DNA of 24,508 bases, taken from a virus. A program made the position numbers and the translations under genes. Shown here in pieces: positions 15,098-22,225 of the stretch. Position 1 is the first letter of the stretch, and every line of letters starts with the position of its first letter. Under the pieces are notes generated by a model. That model saw nothing but the letters and a program-made list of their open reading frames with translations. It searched no databases and was not told the DNA's origin. The stretch spans positions 1 through 24,508 of the IMG/VR virus record IMGVR_UViG_3300003537_000021; one strand, given 5' to 3'.

Positions 15098-16939
15098 TTA
15101 TCTTATCTTTAGTTCTGAGATAAATCTTCGAGCCAAATATCCCTCATTAATTCTCCCTATTTTAATTGTTAAGCTGTTCATATCCCCCGTGCCTTGAGTC
15201 GATAATATCTCTGCATTTTCTATAGAGGAAGAGACATTATCTTGAATAACAACACCGTCTACACTAAGTCGTTGCGTCCCGTTGTCTACAAGGGATATAA
15301 TGGCTCCTGCAGACGCTGTATAAAACTCCAATGTCCCTGTACTTCCTTCAGGGTTATCATGCTCACCCGATATCACTGCTTTGACCTGATTAAAAGGAGA
15401 GTTATACATCTGAAATACAAGTAAGTCAGTATTCTCATTTGCCCACCCTATACCATATTCCTCATGTATATACATTTTATCTTTAATAAAATATACATCC
15501 CCGAAGTGTGACAAGTAATCGCTACTAGTTGCATGTCCTGCAATGATAACCATCCACCCCCCACCATCTGTCTCCATATCGCAAAATATATGACATTCCC
15601 TCTCTGCAATAAGGATTTTATAGAAGCCAGAACCGATATCTCCTTCGTATGCATACCCTGGCTTAGGATTTATATACTCTAAGGCAGAATGAGGGATATA
15701 TCCATTTGTATATCCTGCAACTCCATCTTTTTTAACTATAGTGATAGTGGGACCAACAGGATCGACTATCAAATGTGGTGTTTCTTGTTCTCCTGGGATA
15801 GAAACAGGTTTATTCATTTCAGTAGCGAGAAGATGAAATCCTTTAAAGTACTTCCTCGTAAGAACAACTCTTTTTAGGATATCGTAGACAGTTGTAACGA
15901 TATCTGTCTTTTCATTTTCTCTAAACCATTCCACGAAATCATTTTTCACTGTTGCCGTATACCCAGCTACTTGAAATTCTTCCCCGTTTAGGATTCGAGT
16001 CATATCAGAAGCTATATCTCTAAGATATGCTTCGTCAGCCTGAACAATAATGTTGCTTGATGCCATTATCGTATTGTATTTTCTATCTGCCCAATCTAAT
16101 TCCCTATCATTAGGAATATATTGCATCACGGCATAATCAAGAAGATAGCGCTGATACTCATTTAAGAAATTCCTGCCATTATGTCTCCACAGTATATCGT
16201 CTACACTGCGAGGGTATAATGTATATCTAATAGTGTCATCTGTTTGTGAAAATACTTTGATTGTTCTTTTCGCGGTTGGATTCTCTGCTAAGAATTCTAA
16301 ATCAACTTTTAATCTAAACAATATCTTGTTTTCTGGACCAGAAATTAGAGTTTTTAGTACAGCAAGCTGATTCATGTACTCTATCTTTGGTCTGTACCCC
16401 ATAATAAATTCATTATTATGAATCGTTAATTTATCGTTCATTGGAGTATTTCTAACCCCTATTTCATTAGGCCAATTATTCCCCTCTGCAACATCCAATA
16501 GTAATAAATTATATCTATAATATTCATCGTGAAATAAATTGGTATAGAACCACAAATTTGCGGATATAAGCTGGTTGTCGCCACTTGATGGATTTTCAAA
16601 AGTATAATCAAACACTTCCTCTTTGTTTAACGGTATTAAATCACCATAGTGGGTCTCAAAGTTAGGATTATATGGTATCTGTATCTCTTCGAAACCTGTT
16701 TTCGTTCGTTTACCATTCCCATCAAGAATATCCCAAAAGAACGATTGTTCACAATCTATATATATATTAAAAACTCCAAAATCTGGCATCCATATGTCTG
16801 TTCCACCAAACCAAATTTCAATAGTACCATCGCTGTTTATTTGATCATACAAATTATCATCTGATAGTCTCATTTTTAAATCAGCATCTTTAAAGAAACC
16901 AAAATGACCTAATTTAAAAGCATCTATATTCTCTGCCAT
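15098..16939 (-). CDS. Tail fibre/adhesin-like protein with a fibrinogen-like C-terminus
   Basis: 613 aa. The C-terminal 200 residues begin like a fibrinogen C-terminal domain: GSGFYKILIAE (about 435-446), CHIFCDMETDGGGWMVI (449-465), with the family's CDM..DGGGW core at 453-462. The rest of that domain is degenerate; its last part (SLTIKIGRINEGY, ARRFISELKIR) is strand-rich. The N-terminal 400 residues are beta-rich and Tyr/Asn-rich (DNLYDQINSDGTIEIWFGG near 28-46) and probably attach to the virion. In phages such lectin-like domains are thought to bind host surface glycans, so this is a likely receptor-binding protein (inference). Its ATG abuts the stop of the upstream gene, with GGAGAATTATAG before it, so the two are co-translated. 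Confidence 0.7.
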   Translation of the reverse strand: MAENIDAFKLGHFGFFKDADLKMRLSDDNLYDQINSDGTIEIWFGGTDIWMPDFGVFNIYIDCEQSFFWDILDGNGKRTKTGFEEIQIPYNPNFETHYGDLIPLNKEEVFDYTFENPSSGDNQLISANLWFYTNLFHDEYYRYNLLLLDVAEGNNWPNEIGVRNTPMNDKLTIHNNEFIMGYRPKIEYMNQLAVLKTLISGPENKILFRLKVDLEFLAENPTAKRTIKVFSQTDDTIRYTLYPRSVDDILWRHNGRNFLNEYQRYLLDYAVMQYIPNDRELDWADRKYNTIMASSNIIVQADEAYLRDIASDMTRILNGEEFQVAGYTATVKNDFVEWFRENEKTDIVTTVYDILKRVVLTRKYFKGFHLLATEMNKPVSIPGEQETPHLIVDPVGPTITIVKKDGVAGYTNGYIPHSALEYINPKPGYAYEGDIGSGFYKILIAERECHIFCDMETDGGGWMVIIAGHATSSDYLSHFGDVYFIKDKMYIHEEYGIGWANENTDLLVFQMYNSPFNQVKAVISGEHDNPEGSTGTLEFYTASAGAIISLVDNGTQRLSVDGVVIQDNVSSSIENAEILSTQGTGDMNSLTIKIGRINEGYLARRFISELKIR

Positions 16940-18853
16940 CTATAATTCTCCACTTACATGAATTTGATATCCAGTATATCCAGATACAAAAGAATATTGT
17001 CTTCCATTGTTTCCCCAAGCAGGTGTTTTGATTTTATCATCATCAAGGTCAAATTTTTCCCAATGCTTTTCGAGAGACCCATCCCTATACTTCATGGTAC
17101 TAATAGATGAACTCTCAATCCCCGACATTTCATTCACATTGGAATAATAAAATGATGCAGATGCTGAGTAAATTCCCCTCATATCCTCTGATATATGAAC
17201 CTTGCTCTCTACAAATCCTATGCCACCATTAATGGAGTCTTTTATATAATAGTCTCTAACAATCCAATATGTTCCATCATCCCCTATACCTACAGCCTTT
17301 GCAGAATCATCAACAGGACTCAAACTATATCCTATTTCTTCCTCTGCTAGAATAGACACAACCTCATCATTTGTTATTTTATAGCATCGCAGTATCATAT
17401 ACTGCTTGTTCCATAAAGTGGATGTATCAACCCATGTCCATATTAACATTCCGTCAGACCGTGTTTCAACTTCACACACAGACCTAAAATCAGTATTTGT
17501 AACTTTAAACAGAGGTCTTGTACTTGTACAAATAGAAAAAGGAAATCTAAAGTATGTCATTGAACTTTTACCATATTTTACAGGGGTTTTATTCTTATTC
17601 GCCATTATTACCCACCCCATCGGTAGTGGTTCCGTCTCAATACCACCAGAAGAAGAAGCAGTTGCCATCATCATCACTTCTGTAAAATCATCATATTTTA
17701 TATTATGTAGTAAAGTGTATGCGTTAATCCCATTTACAAGCTTAGATGGGTTGGCAATAAACCAAATCGGACCCCACCATATCTGATCAGAGAATATACT
17801 TTTTAGTAATTCAGAGTCTCTACTTGTACCTTTAATCTCTGACAACATTGCTGAAATTAATTGTACTAGATTCTTCGATTTATTATATAAAGCAGTATTG
17901 TCTGCGATTCCAAGAAGAGTATCTTTTACATATTGGTTGTACATGGCTATCGTCTGATTCTTATATTCTACTATTTGTAGCATACTTAAATACATAATCC
18001 TACTACAATTAGCTGTTAATTTTTGTCCTGTTTCTCCTACATCGGAAGGACTAATCTTGGCTTTATTGAAAATAGATACATATTGGTCTATTGCTTCTAA
18101 GCACTTTTTGTTATCAGCTACAGGTTTTTGTTTCTTCTCCATTTTTGAGAATCCCCCCATTCTAGTTACAGACAGAGAAGCTCCCCCATCCCCCAATGCT
18201 GCCCTAGAAGCTTTATATCCCGTGATGACAAGAGCGTGTCTACCATAACGCTCTTCTCTGCATTCAAAGGAAGATGAATCTCTGGCAGCTTTTCTTTTAG
18301 ACGCACAAGGCAAACAGTCTTCTGGGCTTTCCTTTTTTGATACAAAAAATCTCCAGTAAAGATTATCTCTAATGGCTACAACCCATGAAGATGTACCTAT
18401 TCTTATAGGAACAATTTTTGCTGCAGGGTTTCTCCATAAGCCATTCATGTCTATACCATACGGAGCCATAAATAGCATTTGAAGATTAATGTACATATAT
18501 CCAAGGACTAATTCATGATCATTTATAACAGCCATACAACCATATACATCTTGGGCTGTATGTGTTAATAAATTGAGTTGTGTACCAAGGTCATATATCT
18601 CAACTCCATTTGGGGATAACACTTTTATGATAGTTTGTAATCCACCACCTTGTGCTATAAATATCTTATCATTAAATATTTTGATTGCTAGGATTGTGGA
18701 TGTTCCATCTTCATAGCCAAAACCTGCTCCATCAGAAGGTCCTTCCCAGATATCCGCTAACCCAGCCATAGATAAGAATATTTCATCATATGATTTATTC
18801 CAAAATTCCATAAAAATTGATTTTATACTTTCTGGTGAAGAATAGAGAGCCAT
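16940..18853 (-). CDS. Large virion/tail-region protein, unknown family
   Basis: 637 aa, family not recognised. Residues 50-170 show repeated beta segments (STILAIKIFNDKIFIAQGG, GVEIYDLG, ELVLGYMYI, KIVPIRIGTSSWVVAIRDNLY), which look like propeller or sheet repeats. A basic Cys-containing loop follows (ESPEDCLPCASKRK, Cys198). Residues 245-345 are helical. The C-terminal 250 residues return to strands with several Trp (WGPIWF, MLIWTWVDTSTLW). This composition fits a tail or baseplate-associated protein. The start is supported by AAAGGACCACTG before ATG and a TGCTATAAT box at 18873. It is co-transcribed with the fibrinogen-like gene, which follows without a gap, so a shared fibre complex is plausible. 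Confidence 0.62.
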   Translation of the reverse strand: MALYSSPESIKSIFMEFWNKSYDEIFLSMAGLADIWEGPSDGAGFGYEDGTSTILAIKIFNDKIFIAQGGGLQTIIKVLSPNGVEIYDLGTQLNLLTHTAQDVYGCMAVINDHELVLGYMYINLQMLFMAPYGIDMNGLWRNPAAKIVPIRIGTSSWVVAIRDNLYWRFFVSKKESPEDCLPCASKRKAARDSSSFECREERYGRHALVITGYKASRAALGDGGASLSVTRMGGFSKMEKKQKPVADNKKCLEAIDQYVSIFNKAKISPSDVGETGQKLTANCSRIMYLSMLQIVEYKNQTIAMYNQYVKDTLLGIADNTALYNKSKNLVQLISAMLSEIKGTSRDSELLKSIFSDQIWWGPIWFIANPSKLVNGINAYTLLHNIKYDDFTEVMMMATASSSGGIETEPLPMGWVIMANKNKTPVKYGKSSMTYFRFPFSICTSTRPLFKVTNTDFRSVCEVETRSDGMLIWTWVDTSTLWNKQYMILRCYKITNDEVVSILAEEEIGYSLSPVDDSAKAVGIGDDGTYWIVRDYYIKDSINGGIGFVESKVHISEDMRGIYSASASFYYSNVNEMSGIESSSISTMKYRDGSLEKHWEKFDLDDDKIKTPAWGNNGRQYSFVSGYTGYQIHVSGEL

Positions 18854-18872
18854 CAGTGGTCCTTTTTATCCA

Positions 18873-18881
18873 ATTATAGCA
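18873..18881 (-). promoter_or_regulatory. Extended -10 promoter of the tail-protein operon
   Basis: TGCTATAAT on the minus strand, 20 bases upstream of the ATG at 18853. It is a perfect extended -10 box without a recognisable -35. The plus-strand gene at 18941 has its own box (TATACT, 18910-18915) facing the other way. Confidence 0.5.
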
Positions 18882-18940
18882 TTATCATGAGTGATAAAAA
18901 CTTTTTTGGTATACTTTAAAAAAACTTTTTGGAGCCAACT

Positions 18941-19417
18941 ATGCAAGCTATAATTAAATTTAAGAATGAATTTGAACAACAAGAAATAAATGGAGTGGTT
19001 AATACTCTATACTCTATAGTGGCTAGAGACATATCTACAAAAAAGAAATATTCTCGAACTACCCTCAAAATGATGTTATTACGGGATAATACGAAATCAA
19101 CTATAGAAATAGGGCTTAAAAATAGAAAATTTAAACGATTGTTGGAAGATTTTAGGACTATAGGATTACCATATCTTATAACAGTATATAAAAAAAGAAA
19201 TCCATTATTTGGAACGGTATATAATGGGGTAACAGAAACAAAGATACAATTTGACGATGATGGTAATATTGTGGGAAGAATGGACGGAATACTTGAAGCT
19301 ATAGACTTATTAGAACAAGATGAGGATATGAAGGCACTGATTCTATTGAATCATTTTTGTATACGCACAGATATAGAGAATATGCCTAGAATGGCATTCT
19401 CTATCCCTGATTCGTAG
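18941..19417 (+). CDS. Hypothetical cargo protein
   Basis: 158 aa from the ATG at 18941, six bases after GGAG; an in-frame TTG at 18929 overlaps the ribosome site and is not favoured. Family not recognised. The N-terminal half is basic (TKKKYSRTTLKMMLL, KNRKFKRLLEDF), the C-terminal half acidic and helical (GILEAIDLLEQDEDMKALILL). It is a single plus-strand gene inserted between minus-strand virion genes, with a GGTATACT box just upstream and a long hairpin at its stop. It therefore looks like another cargo insertion. Confidence 0.6.
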   Translation: MQAIIKFKNEFEQQEINGVVNTLYSIVARDISTKKKYSRTTLKMMLLRDNTKSTIEIGLKNRKFKRLLEDFRTIGLPYLITVYKKRNPLFGTVYNGVTETKIQFDDDGNIVGRMDGILEAIDLLEQDEDMKALILLNHFCIRTDIENMPRMAFSIPDS

Positions 19418-19440
19418 GAATAATATTCTCTACGAATCAG
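19407..19440. terminator. 11-bp hairpin spanning both convergent stop codons
   Basis: CTGATTCGTAG (19407-19417) and CTACGAATCAG (19430-19440) pair perfectly around a 12-base loop. The plus-strand TAG and minus-strand TGA both lie inside the stem. On the plus strand a T-rich run (CTCTTTTTTC) follows a few bases later. Probably a terminator shared by both genes. Confidence 0.65.
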
Positions 19441-20246
19441 CTATTCTCTTTTTTCTTCTTTAATGCATAAGCAGTTCCACCACCTGCAGCAAGAAGAGCA
19501 GCACCAACCGCACCTGATTTACCTTTGTTTTCTCCTACCCATTTTCCTGCATTTTTCCCTGCATCGACAACACCATCTTTCATTTTACCAGCACGGTCTT
19601 TAATTGCATCCCATGTTTTCTTTTTGTCACCCTTTGCTAATCTTTCATCCGCGGCTTTTGCGTCTTCAAACGCTTTACCCAAGCCAAATATCGCAGATTT
19701 AGGCAATAACGCATTAACATCATCAACGCTAATCCCTAAACTTTCAGCAGCTTGAGTTGCGTCTTCACTTGATACAATTCCTCGCTCATACATATCAGCA
19801 ATTACAGCTGTTTTTTCCAAATATGTTGCTTGTTGGTTTGCGAGAATCTCATTTGCATTATTAAGTGCAGCAGTTTTATCCAAGTCATGATCTGCTTCAT
19901 AAGCTGTATTGTAAATAGCTTCTATATCCTCAATACTAATATCATTAGCTACAGCAACTTTTACAATGTCATCTATATCTGATAGGTCTCCTGATGCAAT
20001 TGAATCAGCAATGGCCGCAGTTTTTTCAAGATATGTACCACCTTCTACTTGTGCAGTTTTATCAAGACCCTCATAATTGATTCTATAAACGCTTGCCACA
20101 TCTTCTGGATCAATACCCATTGCAGTTGCAGCGTTATTACCCTCATCTGCTGTTATTTTGCCAGTGGCATACAGCTCTGCAATTGATGCACATTTAGTTA
20201 AGTGCGAAGTCCCACTTGCTGCTATCTTTTGTAAATCTTCATTCAT
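19437..20246 (-). CDS. KTA-repeat virion-region protein with C-terminal membrane segment
   Basis: 269 aa. Residues 15-180 hold three repeats of about 50 aa, each starting L-x-K-x-A-x-IA-(D/E) and containing a helix, then a (G/N)ISxEDIxAIY-like segment. LxKxA motifs include LQKIA, LTKCA, LDKTA twice, LEKTA twice, IVKVA and LPKSA. The linker (190-235) is rich in Lys, Gly, Asp and Ala. It ends with one hydrophobic Gly/Ala segment (SGAVGAALLAAGGGTAYAL) and a basic tail KKKKENS, i.e. a single predicted membrane anchor or a small-residue helix as in injected virion proteins. Function not recognised; a virion internal or membrane-active ejection protein is a reasonable guess. AAAAAAGG precedes the ATG, after a long structured leader. 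Confidence 0.65.
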   Translation of the reverse strand: MNEDLQKIAASGTSHLTKCASIAELYATGKITADEGNNAATAMGIDPEDVASVYRINYEGLDKTAQVEGGTYLEKTAAIADSIASGDLSDIDDIVKVAVANDISIEDIEAIYNTAYEADHDLDKTAALNNANEILANQQATYLEKTAVIADMYERGIVSSEDATQAAESLGISVDDVNALLPKSAIFGLGKAFEDAKAADERLAKGDKKKTWDAIKDRAGKMKDGVVDAGKNAGKWVGENKGKSGAVGAALLAAGGGTAYALKKKKENS

Positions 20247-20396
20247 CTGTCTATACCTTTTTTGTAAATTTAATAGGGGATTCCCTCCCCAAAGCGCTCG
20301 ACTATCTCTAGCTACTTAATTTGGTCAATCACCCCTCCATACCCGTTAAAGATTAGAGGGAGATATTGACTCAGTGACTTTTTTTATTTTATTATA
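20247..20396 (-). promoter_or_regulatory. Promoter and structured leader of the KTA-repeat gene
   Basis: The minus strand carries GGATATAAT (-10, 20391-20396), then a leader of about 140 bases with several inverted repeats. GTCAAT/ATTGAC encloses TCCCTC/GAGGGG; a weaker GCTaGA/TCgAGC hairpin follows; GGGGA/TCCCC lies close to the ribosome site. The length and three stems suggest a regulated or stabilised mRNA leader. A run of eight T on the minus strand (20422-20429) lies between the upstream gene and this promoter but has no good stem. Confidence 0.45.
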
Positions 20397-20446
20397 TCCG
20401 TATTTTACTATAGTTTTCTAAAAAAAACAAGCAAGAGATAATAGTG

Positions 20447-20731
20447 CTAAGAAAATTCAGATATATCTATCCTTGCATAGTCAAATGCATCTGCCATTTC
20501 ATCAAATATATCTACAGCACTTAATATGTCTATTTTACCTCTGACTTTAAGAACGGCTTCCTCTTCTAAGCTATTGAGTGTATTCCATAAGTCTGATGGG
20601 TCGATGTGCTCTATCGCAGATACTATAAAGCTCTGCACTGACGCAACTGTTACTCCTGGAGCCGTAATTACATAAATTGGCTCTAGTGGAGAACCTTCTA
20701 ATTCTACATTTAATCCGTCTAATTCAATCAT
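20447..20731 (-). CDS. Hypothetical small acidic protein
   Basis: 94 aa from the ATG at 20731, preceded by GGAGAG. The frame is open further upstream, to 20812, but that part crosses the divergent promoter palindrome and lacks a ribosome site. The protein is acidic with a strand-rich first half (MIELDGLNVELEG, PIYVITAPGVTV) and helical second half (DLWNTLNSLEEEAVLK, AVDIFDEMADAFDY). Family not recognised. It is divergent from the endolysin gene, and both -10 boxes sit inside one palindrome. Confidence 0.58.
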   Translation of the reverse strand: MIELDGLNVELEGSPLEPIYVITAPGVTVASVQSFIVSAIEHIDPSDLWNTLNSLEEEAVLKVRGKIDILSAVDIFDEMADAFDYARIDISEFS

Positions 20732-20738
20732 TTTTCTC

Positions 20739-20759
20739 TCCATTATATGGTATAATGGA
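20739..20759. promoter_or_regulatory. Palindrome holding two divergent -10 boxes
   Basis: TCCATTATA, TGG, TATAATGGA: a perfect 9-bp inverted repeat with a TATAAT box on each strand (plus 20751-20756; minus 20747-20742). It lies between the endolysin gene and the 94-aa gene. It could be an operator or simply two mirrored promoters. No good -35 is seen on either side. Confidence 0.5.
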
Positions 20760-20785
20760 GTTAATATACCATAAAAGGCTAAATA

Positions 20786-21223
20786 ATGTATGTATTTGGA
20801 AAAAAATCTCAAAGAAGATTAGTTGGCGTAAACCCAATTCTGGCTTATGTTGTTTCTATGGCAATCACCAGAACCTCTCAAGATTTCACAGTTTTTGAGG
20901 GCGTTCGTACAATTGATAGGCAAAGAAAATTGTATTCTGATGGAAAATCTAAAACTCTAAGATCAAAGCATCTAACAGGTAATGCCGTAGACTTGGTAGT
21001 TTACAAAAATGGGAAAATTACATGGGATAACTCTCACGGAGAGTTTTTTGAGATTAATAAAGCTGTCAAATCAGTGGTCAAAGAATTACAGTTAGAAAAT
21101 GTGATTCAGTGGGGGTATGAACAATGGGGGTGGGATATGCCTCACTATCAAATTATAGATACAACCTACGACATACGAAAGATACTCCCAAAAGCTACGA
21201 TCAACATGATCGTTAAAAAATAA
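20786..21223 (+). CDS. Endolysin, M15 (VanY/T5-type) peptidase
   Basis: 145 aa, a single catalytic domain. VFEGVRTIDRQRKLYSDGKS (36-55) is followed by SKHLTGNAVDL (60-70), which holds zinc ligands His62 and Asp69, and WGWDMPHYQI (114-123), with catalytic Asp117 and zinc ligand His120. This is the pattern of M15C L-alanyl-D-glutamate peptidases such as the T5 lysozyme, which cut the stem peptide of peptidoglycan in the periplasm at the end of infection. No signal peptide, membrane segment or cell-wall-binding domain is present, so export would need a holin; none is recognised nearby. AAAAGG precedes the ATG. Confidence 0.9.
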   Translation: MYVFGKKSQRRLVGVNPILAYVVSMAITRTSQDFTVFEGVRTIDRQRKLYSDGKSKTLRSKHLTGNAVDLVVYKNGKITWDNSHGEFFEINKAVKSVVKELQLENVIQWGYEQWGWDMPHYQIIDTTYDIRKILPKATINMIVKK

Positions 21224-21238
21224 ACAGGGCGAAAACTT

Positions 21239-21272
21239 TGGTTAGCACCAACTTAATAGTTGATGCTAATCA
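21239..21272. terminator. 15-bp hairpin between convergent genes
   Basis: TGGTTAGCACCAACT (21239-21253) pairs with AGTTGATGCTAATCA (21258-21272) around a TAAT loop, with one G-T pair and one mismatch. It covers the stop of the minus-strand gene. On the minus strand it is followed by AAAGTTTTCG, a short T-run. Probable terminator for the convergent pair. Confidence 0.6.
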
Positions 21273-21498
21273 GGTCTCCATTCGCAAAAGCAAATATCTC
21301 TAATGCAAGGGTGTCTATCCTTACTTCAGGATTGTTAGCCACTATAGCTTCTAGTCCTGTTGCTATCCCAGCTCTCTCGGTTTTGTGTGTCATAATTTTC
21401 CCCTCCCCAATAACTATGTCTACTCCTTGCTCGATTCGATTCTTTACACTTTTTAATGCTGACAGCACTTCTTCTTTGGTATACTCATCTTGTGGCAT
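21253..21498 (-). CDS. Hypothetical small protein
   Basis: 81 aa; GGAG seven bases before the ATG supports the start. The N-terminus is a charged helix (EEVLSALKSVKNRIEQG), then two short strands (VDIVIGEGKIMTH) and a helical C-terminus (ATGLEAIVANNP, TLALEIFAFANGD). No known motif. It is isolated on the minus strand between the endolysin and thyX, convergent with the former and divergent from the latter. Function unknown. Confidence 0.55.
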   Translation of the reverse strand: MPQDEYTKEEVLSALKSVKNRIEQGVDIVIGEGKIMTHKTERAGIATGLEAIVANNPEVRIDTLALEIFAFANGDLISINY

Positions 21499-21576
21499 GA
21501 TTAATCTCCATAAATCTAATTAGGTTGTATTTCTACTCTCTATCTATATATACCATATAATAGTTTAATGATTGTT

Positions 21577-21585
21577 TGCTATTAT
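21577..21585 (+). promoter_or_regulatory. Extended -10 promoter of thyX
   Basis: TGCTATTAT, an extended -10 box 37 bases upstream of the thyX ATG. No clear -35. AAAAAGG at 21610-21616 is the ribosome site. Confidence 0.4.
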
Positions 21586-21622
21586 TGTATTGGTAACATA
21601 TCTATTTCTAAAAAGGCTTTAA

Positions 21623-22201
21623 ATGAAAATTAAATTATTAAACACCCCGACAGCAGAATTTATTGATACAGCCCTAGGGCAATGCTGGGGAAAAGGACCA
21701 TATGAACACCAAACAGGTCGAGGTAGAGAACGGATAGACCGAATATGTAATAAAATGAAACATAGCTCAATGTTGCGTTTCACTACCCTCATTTTTGAAT
21801 TCGAATTTAGCACATCCGTCCTACTTGAACTTAGTCGCCATCAGGTAGGAGTTTCCTTGGCTGTGAAGAGCAGTAGATACTGCACTAAACAGAATCCCGA
21901 TGATATAAAAGTTGAATTGTCACAGAGTGATATTGTTAATGCAATGTTGATTCGACATACAGATGAGATCATTAAGCTGATTAAACAAAACCCTAGGTTA
22001 GGAAATGATGATTTAAAGCTTCTATTGCCTCAAGGGTTTATTTATAAAGGTCAGGTGCAATTCAATGTGCAAAGTTTACAGCATTTTATTAAGCTTCGAT
22101 TGAGTACATCTGCACATTTCCACATAGTCGATGTAGCTCAGGCTTTACTCAACGAAATACCAAAAGATTTGCAATATCTATTCATTGATGTTGCAAAATA
22201 A
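21623..22201 (+). CDS. thyX: Flavin-dependent thymidylate synthase ThyX
   Basis: 192 aa, slightly short for the family. The ThyX signature is recognisable at 70-86 (LSRHQVGVSLAVKSSRY; the usual form is RHR-x7-S, here RHQ). The helix before it is also typical (MKHSSMLRFTTLIFEFEF). The C-terminal substrate-site helix is present (FNVQSLQHFIKLRLSTSAHFHI, Arg159). It converts dUMP to dTMP using methylene-tetrahydrofolate, FAD and NADPH, raising the thymidine supply for AT-rich phage DNA. It differs from the usual sequence in the segment after Arg159: the common A-Q-x-E-I-R reads AHFHIVD here. Whether this affects activity cannot be told from sequence. It has its own promoter and stands alone; its stop is 12 bases before the -10 box of the next transcription unit. 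Confidence 0.9.
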   Translation: MKIKLLNTPTAEFIDTALGQCWGKGPYEHQTGRGRERIDRICNKMKHSSMLRFTTLIFEFEFSTSVLLELSRHQVGVSLAVKSSRYCTKQNPDDIKVELSQSDIVNAMLIRHTDEIIKLIKQNPRLGNDDLKLLLPQGFIYKGQVQFNVQSLQHFIKLRLSTSAHFHIVDVAQALLNEIPKDLQYLFIDVAK

Positions 22202-22219
22202 AGTTTTACTCGCTATAAT
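22191..22219 (+). promoter_or_regulatory. Sigma70-type promoter in front of the structured RNA
   Basis: TTGCAA (22191-22196), 17 bases, TATAAT (22214-22219). It is the best -35/-10 pair in the window and overlaps the end of thyX. Initiation is expected near 22226. An imperfect inverted repeat (AGTTTTACTCGCT / AGCGATAAAACT, 22202-22240) straddles the -10 box and could be an operator, or a hairpin at the end of thyX RNA. Confidence 0.6.
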
Positions 22220-22225
22220 TCGACT

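Noticed and set aside
17406-17786. 126-codon plus-strand frame
   Set aside because: Antisense shadow of the 637-aa virion protein; no promoter or ribosome site.
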